Shown here piece by piece: positions 15,582-24,300 of a stretch of DNA of 38,691 bases. The DNA lies in contig CACXPT010000006.1 of the NCBI GenBank assembly GCA_902769585.1, positions 1 through 38,691 of the forward strand. The letters are read 5' to 3'. The notes beneath the pieces were generated by a model. That model saw only the letters and a list, made by a program, of their open reading frames with translations. It was not told the DNA's origin and did not search any database. This stretch comes from an uncultured bacterium. GTDB taxonomy: Bacteria > Verrucomicrobiota > Kiritimatiellia > RFP12 > UBA1067. Position 1 is the stretch's first letter, and each line of letters opens with the position of its first letter. The position numbers were made by a program, and so were the translations under genes.

Positions 15582-17039
15582 TATCCGAGCCTCCCACTTC
15601 CTGATTGCGTCCATAATCGACTCGGCCGGGGATGGCACGGCATTCTCGAGAACCTCATCAGCCAAAGCATGGGTGTACAGCGGCAGATGCCGCTCGTATG
15701 CCAGCTGGCGGATTCCATCGACAATCCCTTTCAGGTCTGCGCCGCTGAAATTCTCGGTCCGGTTAGAGATGTATTCGGCAAGTCCCGGCACCGGGCGAAC
15801 GCTCCCTTGGGAGAAGAGCCTATCTACTATCGCCTTCCTAGCATCGGAATCCGGCAGCCCGACGAACAGCTTTACGTCAAAGCGCCCCGGCCGCAGAAAC
15901 GCTTCATCCACCATCCACGGCACATTTGTGGCGCCAAGCAGGAGTATGGGATTCTTGCCCGTATCGATCCCATCCAGTTCCTGCAACATGTAGGCAACCA
16001 CCTTGCGAGTAGTCTCGTGCACATCGACGCTGCGGTTCGGGAAGATCGTCTCGAGCTCGTCGATAAAGACGACTGACAACGGATGCCTTCTGACCTCCTT
16101 AAACAGCTTCCGCACATTCTTCTCCGAGTCGCCTACCAGCTTCCCGAAGATGTCGGCCGCCGTGATCGAGAAGAACGGGAGGTCGAGTTCGCCTGCAACA
16201 GCCTTCGCCAGGAGCGTCTTTCCGGTTCCTGGCGGCCCGTATAGGAGTATGCCGCCACCAGGCTTGATGCCGTAGCGCTGTGCGCGTACACGATCCTTGA
16301 TGGGATCGATGAGCCGGAGCCGAATCTGACGCTTCGCCTCTTCCATGCCGGCAACATCGGCAAAAGTCGTCTTGGGACGCACAGAAACGGAGGGCGCACA
16401 GCGGTCCGGCGCGACACGTGATGCCGCCTCTGCCCGTGCCGCCTCCACCCTTGCCGCATCGCGCACCCGCTCCTGCATAGCGAACCGACGCAACGCCAAT
16501 GCCAGCCATGCGGCGGCAATGGCTCCAACCGCCACATAGTGGGCTACTCCAACCGCGAAGAACCGTCGACATGCCCAACAAGCGGCAAACGCGCCCAAGA
16601 AGGCGACGAAAAGGTGAGCAGCGACCACACTCGCCCGCACAACCGTGCGGTGCACGTCCTCTCTCATCTTCTCCAAAGAGAGCACGCTTGCCAGAAGCAT
16701 GCGCATCGCAAGATGAATTGCGGCATAGATGACGATGAAAAGCAAGGCGGCAAGGACATGCCTATCTGTTGCATCCAACGTACGGCCCCCCTTCGCCATG
16801 GCATCCGCACAAGCCGACCACAGGCGGGGAAATGCCGCAGCGATAAGCGGGAACAGGATAATCATTGCACCATGCAGGACGGCATCTTCCGGACGATTCT
16901 CCGCAAGTCCTCTCGCTAGTCCGGCAAACGACACGGCAAGGCAGAGAGCGCATATCCAATCGGCACCGAGAGCGAAATGGCCTATCCAAAAGCCCATCGC
17001 GCCAAATATTACAGCAACAAATGTCCTATTCTCGCTCAT
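15579..17039 (-). CDS. Membrane-anchored AAA+ ATPase without a protease domain
   Basis: A 486-residue protein starting at ATG 17039 (MSENRTFVAV), with an ATGA overlap with kinase 2. The N-terminal ~175 residues hold about six hydrophobic segments. A short charged linker leads to one classical AAA module related to FtsH/Cdc48: TTFADVAGMEEAKRQI, Walker A GPPGTGKT (near 267-274), Walker B VVFIDE (near 320), second region of homology GATNVPWMVDEAFLRPGRFD with arginine fingers, and a helical lid ending at the C-terminus. No HExxH peptidase follows, so it should unfold or remodel proteins rather than degrade them. Translational coupling to two receptor-like kinases suggests they are partners or clients. 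Confidence 0.88.
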   Translation of the reverse strand: MSENRTFVAVIFGAMGFWIGHFALGADWICALCLAVSFAGLARGLAENRPEDAVLHGAMIILFPLIAAAFPRLWSACADAMAKGGRTLDATDRHVLAALLFIVIYAAIHLAMRMLLASVLSLEKMREDVHRTVVRASVVAAHLFVAFLGAFAACWACRRFFAVGVAHYVAVGAIAAAWLALALRRFAMQERVRDAARVEAARAEAASRVAPDRCAPSVSVRPKTTFADVAGMEEAKRQIRLRLIDPIKDRVRAQRYGIKPGGGILLYGPPGTGKTLLAKAVAGELDLPFFSITAADIFGKLVGDSEKNVRKLFKEVRRHPLSVVFIDELETIFPNRSVDVHETTRKVVAYMLQELDGIDTGKNPILLLGATNVPWMVDEAFLRPGRFDVKLFVGLPDSDARKAIVDRLFSQGSVRPVPGLAEYISNRTENFSGADLKGIVDGIRQLAYERHLPLYTHALADEVLENAVPSPAESIMDAIRKWEARI

Positions 17040-20000
17040 TTCGATTCTTCCACCTCCACCGTCAGGCCGCAGTCGAAATAACGCACTCCGAAATTGTCCT
17101 GCGCCTCCACCGCCAGCACGTTGTCGCCATCTCGGAGCGCTGCCGCAAACGCTTCGACAGGAATCTCGATCTTCTCCCACCAGTCGTTGCGGTCAACCTT
17201 ATCGAGGACGAGGTCTCCGTTCAGATATATCTTCACATTGCAGGCGTGGTATAGCGTGAATTCGACACGCGCCACTTTCCCGCCCTTCCAGGCGAAGTGA
17301 CGCCGCAGATAGAGACTGGACGAACTCCATCTGTCGGCAATGCGCATCAATTCCTTACTCTTGCCGGCGCCAAGCGGCTTGCTGGTCTGCTTCCAGCTAC
17401 TGTCTCGGAACGTCGGCTCCATCCACTTCTTTCCGCCGGACGGCACAGGATATTTCGTCACGTATCGCCATGGCAGCCGATTCTTCCACTTCGTGCTCTT
17501 GGGATCGGCACACGGAAAGATTTCTGTCGACTCATGCGTCACAGGCACAGCATTGCCGTGTTCGCGACCGTCTTCGTTCTCCACCGCATCCCCACGCGAC
17601 ATATCCATCCCATACCGCAAAAAAATCTCAACGACATCGAAACCGACCGCCTCGCCAATCAGCTCTGCCATCTGCCGCCACGTGATGGTGCCACCGATCC
17701 TTCCCTCGGCATGACGCAGATTCTTGAGTTGCGAGTATTTCAGCATGAATCCACCATCCCTTTTACGCACCTCTTCAAGCGCAGCCCACAATCGCCATCT
17801 GGGTTTCATCGCCATGGCATACCGCCATGATTGTTCCGAATCGAAATTTTTGCGGCTATTCCCCTCCGCCTTGCATCCGGCATTGACAGCACTTTGAATC
17901 TTTGAAGACCCCGAATCGGTGCCCAATACAGCATCCGACAGCAAACGATCGACATACAACACATAATGCACCCACGTTGGTTCTGCGACGCGTGTGAGGA
18001 GCGCCCCGCACATATAACCAATCGTGCCGGAGAAATCGTCATCATCCCTAGGAATGAACACCGTGAAGCCGTCTAGCCCTGGAGAGCAGGCCACCCTCTT
18101 GTCGTCTTGTCTCCGTTTCAAAGTCACAACGAATGGATTTTCGGGCGTTCTCTCCTTGTCTGGTTCGCCATAGAACTTTACGGCGGCAGGCAGCCAAACG
18201 CTCTCTACATCGGACAAGAACTTTCTCGCAGCTTCCTCGCAATTTGGATCAGCCTTGACCACAAGGCCATACGGCCCCTTCAGTTCTGCAGCCGAAGCAG
18301 AATCATGGCGAGAGCTCGTCTTCTCAATGTAGCGACGCAACGCCACCGGTCTGTTCGTGCGGAGAATCGTGACCCCTTCTGAAATCGCCTTCGCCCACCC
18401 CTTTTCGTCGTCTGTGCGAAGACCAGGTCCAGGCTGGTTGTCAAATGCGCAAGTAACTCTTTCAGGAATATTCGTCAGCCCTCGTTCGGTCAGATCTATG
18501 TTTTGCCCCCAGACCATACATTCCGGCGTGACACTCCGCCAGTCTGCCAACCTCCTATCCCCGACCATGATCTGCACCTCACCTGAACGTATTTTTCGCC
18601 AGATGCCCTCCCCATAACGCCGACGCGCTTCTTTGACGTCAAATCCCTCAAGGATGACCGACTCCCAGGCGTCAAGCCGATCAATCAAGGCTTCAAGTTC
18701 GCGAGCGTAATCCATCCCACCAGAGATGTCGAAAAGAATCTTGCCCTTGCCTTCCCTAAGAATTTCTTCGCAAGTCGCGAATCCCTCCGTTGAGACAGTG
18801 CCCTGCTGCTTGACCTTGAACTGCTTAAGATCTTGTGCCGTATAGTCACGTGCGTTACCGCGTCCGTTAGAGACATGCTCGATGCCATACCGCTTGGACG
18901 AAAAGAGAATTCCGTCCTTGGAACACGACACGTTGAAGTGCACAATCTCGACCTTTTGGGAAATCAACTCCTTTATGCGCGCAAGGGAATATGGCGGCGT
19001 GGTAAATTCCCCGCCAGACTGCGCATGGCTAGACGACGACACGAACACATGCTTCCTGTCCTTTGAGCGATAGAGCGCATGGAGCCTGCTCTTGGACACG
19101 TACGGCACCACAGCCGTTGCGTCCTTATTACCGTCAAAAGCCGATTCCGACGTTTTTCCGTTCGCTTCGCCAATCGCATCTTTCACCTCATGCATCGCCT
19201 GCCCGAGTTGATTGGTTACTACGACCTTCCGTTCCACCACATTGGTCACCACGACAATTTGCGACTGTGGCTGCCGTTCGGCCGACAGCTTGCTCAAAGA
19301 GGCCACGACAACCATAACGCAAATGGCGACTATGCCAGCAACCACCGCGATCGCCGCGAACGGGAAACGCGACTTCCTTTTCCGCGCCGCCGCGTCGGCC
19401 GCGCGGGGCGGTTTCTTGGGCAGGACAAGCCGCCCGGTGGCGGCCTTCTGCAGCAGCTGCGCCGCCTCGAGCGCCGTGGCAGGACGGCCTTCCGGCTTCG
19501 GCGCGCACATGAGCGAGAGCACGTGCGCGATCGCCGCCGACACCTCCGGCCGCATCGTCCGCACGTCCGGCAGAGGCTCGCCCTTGATCGCCTTGGCCAG
19601 CAGCTCCACCGCCGTGCTGCCCTCGTTCGGACGCTTCCCCGTCAGCATCTCGTAGAGGACGACGCCGAGCGCGTAGATGTCCGCCCGCGCGTCGATGTGG
19701 TGCGAGTCCATCATCTGCTCAGGCGCCATGTACGCCGGCGTGCCGATGATCATGCCCGTCGTCGTCACCGTCGTCTTGTGCGCGCCATCCGTGAACTTCG
19801 CCACGCCGAGGTCCGCCAGCTTCGGCGTCCCGTCCGCGTCGAACATGATGTTGTCCGGCTTGATGTCCCGGTGGATCACGCCGTGCCGATGCGCGACCTC
19901 CAGCGCCATGGCAACCTGTGCGGCGATGGCCACCGCATCGGACATCGGAAACGGCCCCTCGCGCTCCAGGCGGTCCGCAACGCTGCCGCCCGGCACGTAT

Positions 20001-20323
20001 TCCATGATGATGTAGCACAGCCCCGTCTCTGGATCCTCGCCCACGTCGTACACGGAGATCAGGTTATCGTGCCTGATCTTCATCGCGAACTCGGCTTCGC
20101 GCGCGAACCGCTTGCGGTAGTCGGACCCCTTCTTCACCATGTCGGGAAACATCACCTTGACGGCGTACAGCTCGCCTCCGGGCGCGCGCACGAGGTAGAC
20201 CGCACCCATCCCGCCCTTCCCGAGCAGCTTCTCAACGGTGTAGTCGCCGAACATGTCGCCCGGTTCGAGCAACTTTCCGGCGGCCTCGCCCTTTTCTCCG
20301 CTATGCATCCCGCTCACGCTCAT
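17036..20323 (-). CDS. Transmembrane Ser/Thr kinase with degenerate GDPD-like periplasmic domain (kinase 2)
   Basis: A 1095-residue protein. The cytoplasmic kinase (about 27-295) has LLGKGGMGAVYLV, HRDIKPDNIM, DLG and GTPAYMAPEQ. A transmembrane helix (about 320-343, FAAIAVVAGIVAICVMVVVAS) is followed by the periplasmic part. Residues about 420-665 align with glycerophosphodiester phosphodiesterases (SKDGILF, SNGRGNARDYTAQDLKQF, TNRPVALRRY), but catalytic sites are lost: HRG is HAQ, ExD is HFN, and HD is SK. Residues about 680-905 may be a metallopeptidase-like (basic secretory protein) fold without HExxH; this is tentative. Residues about 935-1095 are a GH2-type galactose-binding-like sandwich (RRHFAWK, VKIYLNGDLVLD, DGDNVLAVEA) shared with kinase 3. 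The start at 20323 forms ATGA with the upstream gene; ATG 20308 is an alternative. Confidence 0.88.
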   Translation of the reverse strand: MSVSGMHSGEKGEAAGKLLEPGDMFGDYTVEKLLGKGGMGAVYLVRAPGGELYAVKVMFPDMVKKGSDYRKRFAREAEFAMKIRHDNLISVYDVGEDPETGLCYIIMEYVPGGSVADRLEREGPFPMSDAVAIAAQVAMALEVAHRHGVIHRDIKPDNIMFDADGTPKLADLGVAKFTDGAHKTTVTTTGMIIGTPAYMAPEQMMDSHHIDARADIYALGVVLYEMLTGKRPNEGSTAVELLAKAIKGEPLPDVRTMRPEVSAAIAHVLSLMCAPKPEGRPATALEAAQLLQKAATGRLVLPKKPPRAADAAARKRKSRFPFAAIAVVAGIVAICVMVVVASLSKLSAERQPQSQIVVVTNVVERKVVVTNQLGQAMHEVKDAIGEANGKTSESAFDGNKDATAVVPYVSKSRLHALYRSKDRKHVFVSSSSHAQSGGEFTTPPYSLARIKELISQKVEIVHFNVSCSKDGILFSSKRYGIEHVSNGRGNARDYTAQDLKQFKVKQQGTVSTEGFATCEEILREGKGKILFDISGGMDYARELEALIDRLDAWESVILEGFDVKEARRRYGEGIWRKIRSGEVQIMVGDRRLADWRSVTPECMVWGQNIDLTERGLTNIPERVTCAFDNQPGPGLRTDDEKGWAKAISEGVTILRTNRPVALRRYIEKTSSRHDSASAAELKGPYGLVVKADPNCEEAARKFLSDVESVWLPAAVKFYGEPDKERTPENPFVVTLKRRQDDKRVACSPGLDGFTVFIPRDDDDFSGTIGYMCGALLTRVAEPTWVHYVLYVDRLLSDAVLGTDSGSSKIQSAVNAGCKAEGNSRKNFDSEQSWRYAMAMKPRWRLWAALEEVRKRDGGFMLKYSQLKNLRHAEGRIGGTITWRQMAELIGEAVGFDVVEIFLRYGMDMSRGDAVENEDGREHGNAVPVTHESTEIFPCADPKSTKWKNRLPWRYVTKYPVPSGGKKWMEPTFRDSSWKQTSKPLGAGKSKELMRIADRWSSSSLYLRRHFAWKGGKVARVEFTLYHACNVKIYLNGDLVLDKVDRNDWWEKIEIPVEAFAAALRDGDNVLAVEAQDNFGVRYFDCGLTVEVEESK

Positions 20324-21303
20324 TTCGCCGCTCTTTTTTGCTCTTCTTGGATGAAGTTGAGAAACCTCTCCGCCAGTTGCTGTTCGGCATAGCGACGCTT
20401 GAGTTTTTTCTGCTTCTTGAGCGTCTCTACCTCATTCCAAGAGTCCGAGATGATGGACATTTTCGAATCGTCGTTAGGTATCAGCATAGTAACCGGATAT
20501 CGCCCCCGCCTGTTCCTCCAATTTGCACTGTCGGCTTTCTCCGTCAATTCGTCAAATATGTGCCTGTGCTCCTCGATTTCCATTATGTCAATGCCACCGA
20601 TCAGCAGATAGACCAGTACATATTTCTTGGACAGTTCATTGAGGATTATCGGGGAAGAAAGGATTTCCTTCTTGTATGAAACACTCGGAGGACAGTTGTA
20701 TTGCGCAAAAACGACGAACAAACCTTTTTTCTCCCGGGCCGCAATCTCCTGAGCCGCCTTGAAGTTGTCCATCCATCCGGCAGGCGTGGTGGGATGGGTG
20801 CCGGGAACTGGCATGATCCGCGGTTTATCCGCAACGCCTTTAGCCTTTGGAGATGCTGCTTTATCACGCGTTGACGATGTTTCAAGCGTGTCAGCAAGCG
20901 CGTCATTCAGGTTGGCAAGCTGCTTGACGAACGATCCGGCAGCATCTGCTATGCGGATGTCTCTGTGTCCCCACCACTTGCTGATGTCATTGGCAAGCAG
21001 CGGATGATTCAACCGATAGTCGTCGGATGCTTTTGCCTGAGCCTCATCTTTCGCAAGATCTACCCGCAGCAAGACGAATCGTCGCCTTGCACTTCGTATG
21101 AACCTATCGCCTCCCAACCGATGACCGAGGTCTGCAAGACAACTGCAAATGAGGATATACTTGCCTTCTTTCGCAGCCAATGCCTTGGCCTCTTCGAAAT
21201 CGGACAACCAGCCTGTTGACGATTTAGCGTTGCCGCCAAAGAGAGACTGGGCAACGACCAATGAAACTATGGTCAGTGTTCTGAGCTTTGCTTGCAACAT
21301 CAT
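20320..21303 (-). CDS. Exported tandem thioredoxin-fold protein lacking CxxC
   Basis: A 327-residue protein with a signal peptide (MMLQAKLRTLTIVSLVVAQSLFGGNA). Two thioredoxin-like repeats follow (about 30-125 and 175-320), each opening with a similar GW(L/M)x(D/N)F(E/K)xA(K/Q)xxAxxE element, as in the thioredoxin at 14549-15520. At the redox site the first has ICSCLADLG and the second has AQYNCPPSV, so neither keeps a CxxC. It is probably a binding or scaffold protein. Base composition is clearly AT-richer than the kinase domains on either side. ATGA overlaps at both ends place it between kinase 3 and kinase 2 in one transcript. Confidence 0.78.
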   Translation of the reverse strand: MMLQAKLRTLTIVSLVVAQSLFGGNAKSSTGWLSDFEEAKALAAKEGKYILICSCLADLGHRLGGDRFIRSARRRFVLLRVDLAKDEAQAKASDDYRLNHPLLANDISKWWGHRDIRIADAAGSFVKQLANLNDALADTLETSSTRDKAASPKAKGVADKPRIMPVPGTHPTTPAGWMDNFKAAQEIAAREKKGLFVVFAQYNCPPSVSYKKEILSSPIILNELSKKYVLVYLLIGGIDIMEIEEHRHIFDELTEKADSANWRNRRGRYPVTMLIPNDDSKMSIISDSWNEVETLKKQKKLKRRYAEQQLAERFLNFIQEEQKRAAK

Positions 21304-24300
21304 TTCACCTCTTCCGCTTGCACCGTCAAGCCACAGTCAAAGCAGCGCGGGGCGGCACCGTCATGCACCTTGACGGCCAGCACGTTGTCGCCATCCTTGA
21401 CAGCCGACATGAACGTCTCAACCGATACTGAGAACGGCTCCCAGCCGGTGTTCGACCCCTTCTCCTCAAGGATGCGTGTCCCGTTCAGATAGATTTCCAC
21501 GTCCTCGTCATGTAGCATGTCAAACACGACCTCCGTCACCTTCCCAGACTTCTTCCATGTGAAGTGCCGCCGTAGCCAGACGTCGCTCGTATTCCATTTT
21601 TCGGCAATGCGCATGAACGATGCATCCTTGCCGAAGCCAAGCGGCTTGTTCGTCCGCTTCCACATGCCGTCGCGGAAACCCGGCTCCATCCAATTTGCTG
21701 GAGGCACTTTCATCGTGTACCGCCACGGCGCGCGCTTCTTCCATTTTGCATTCTGCGCATCCGCGTGCGGGAACACCTCAACCGACCGCACAACCGTCCG
21801 TGCCAAAACGCCACGAGAAGGCGCAACTCGCCCGTTCACGTTCGGCACGGGCGGCGTGATGCCGCGCTCCTTCAACAGGTCGGGGCCGACTACGATGCGG
21901 AAGCCGATACTACCGTTTACGCCCGACGGGGGGTAACAGTATCGTGTAGACGAAGTACAGTTATTCGCGGGATTACTCCAACTGCCACCGCGATGTATCC
22001 GTGATGACCCCGAAGAGGCACCAAGGGGATCCGTAACCCCACTAGACAGGTTATCGCTCCGCCAGTCCAGGCATCGTTCCCACACGTTCCCGTGCATGTC
22101 GTAGAGTCCCCATGCGTTCGGCATGTATAAACCGACAATCGTGTGTCGCTCCGAATAACCGCCTTTGCCGTCCGGCTCGTGCCGGGCGAGATCCGCATCG
22201 GACTCATTATGTCCGCGGGCTTTCTGGTTGAACCGGAACCGTCCCAGCTTCTTCAGATCGTCCTCGGAACCACCACCATTGTTGCACGGGCTCGTTGTCC
22301 CGGCCCGGCAGGCGTATTCCCACTGCGCCTCTGTCGGAAGGTCGAAGCTGTCAATCCCCGTACGTACCCTCAACTTGCCCATAAACGAATGGAAATCCAC
22401 CGCTGAAGACGCAGGCCACTTCGCACCAGCATCATTACCACGTATCATATCGTATGACACTTTCTCCACCGGCCGCATGTCACCTTTGAACTCAGACGGA
22501 TTCTCCCCCGTCACCAGCTCGTACTGCTTCTGCGTCACCTCGAACACGCCGATATAGAACGGCTTCGTGAGCGTCACGTCATACTTGCCGCACATCTTGA
22601 AGTTACCGGGCTCGATGCGGCGCAGGACGAGCTTGGTTGTCTTATACTCGTCCGTCCAGCCGCCATTCGGTTCGGCGTTAAGATACGATACGGGATATTT
22701 TTTCGCAGTGGGTCCAGCGGAGAGATCGACGACGCAGTAGAGCGCAACGTCTTTTCCGTTCACCCAGGGAGGACGGGCGTCTCGCCCGTTCATTTCCGAC
22801 ACAGGCGGCGTGATGCCTCGCTCCTTCAGCAGGTCGGGGCCAACGACAAGGCGGAGCTTGAGCACGAAGAACTCGCTTCCTGTTTTCGTATAGCAGAAAC
22901 TATAAGGAATAGGGCTGACGTTAGAATAGATGTGCGAACCAACCAACTCTTGCCGCCACCCTTGATTCACCAGCGAAAAACGCCGTGATGGTGCATCCGG
23001 GCGATCCGGCTCGAAAATCAATGGGTCCCGAGCCCCATCACCAAATGCCGTGCAATGATTTCTAAGCTTGAACAGTTGAAACTGTTTGATCGAGTCTCCT
23101 TCTGCGGCGCCTGGAACAGGCACGCCAGAATCCAAAAGCGGCTCAACCGTCACACCACCCATGTCATATAATCCCCACTTGTTCGGACGCCGTCGTCCGA
23201 TGGGGATATATGGCACCCATGTCTTCTCCCTAAATTTGCCCGTGACAACCCCACGTTCCTGCCAGTAGGCAATGCTGTCCTCTCGTGTCACAAAGCTAGC
23301 AACGTAGTCCTCTAGTGGAGCCCGGTTGTCGTCAGCGTATGGATCAAGCGGGTCTTGGGACATGGCCATGAACGCATGCGACCACTCCGCCATGGTCGGC
23401 AGACGAATCGTGTAGCCCGATGGAATCTGATTTTTGAACTCGCGCGCAAGCCTTCCCATGAAATCCTCCGCCGTCTGCCGCGACAGGCTTGAATTCGACA
23501 TCATCCTCCCGCACATGATGGGGACATTCGGATAGTCAGCATCTCGCCTCGCTCCATCTGGCGGCTCGCTCCTAGGCATTAGCCGCTCCCACTGTCCAAC
23601 CGTCACGGGGAACTTCCCGATCCAGAATGGACGGGTGATCGTGAGAGTCTGGCGCATGTTGATGCTGAGGCCATTCCTAACGAACGTGGCCGCAGGGCAC
23701 CCGACGAACGCGAGCTTCTCGCCGCCGCCGAGATCGAGTACCAACGGCTTGGGGCGGGGCGAGGTTTCTTTGGGAAGCTTCTCGCCCGTGGTGGGCAAAG
23801 CGGCGGGTGCGACGCTTCCCTGAGCGGACACGCAAACGGCCGCTTCGGGGTTCATGCAGAGGCGGAAGCCTTGGTTGTCGCCGCCCGACGGGCGAGAGCC
23901 GTTCGGGCAGGACGAGGTACAGACGTTCGGGAAGCTGTCCCAGCAGCCGCCGCGTTTCACCCGGGCCCGCCCCGAGGAAGAACCTTGTGGATCCGTCACG
24001 CCGCCCGATAGATTACCTTTCCAGTCCAAGCACACTTCCCACACGTTCCCATGCATGTCGTAGAGTCCCCAGGCGTTCGGAACATACGAACCTACAACCG
24101 TGTGCTCCTCCCAACAACCGCCTTTTCCATCTGGCTCGTGCTTGGCTAAAGACTCATCGGACTCCTTACTACGGCGCTTTTTCTGGTTGAGAGCGAAACG
24201 CCCCACCTTCTTCAGGTCGGTTTCGGAATCGCCGCCGTTGTTGTACTTGCTCGTCGTCCCCGCGCGGCAGGCGTATTCCCATTGGGCTTCGGTGGGCAGG

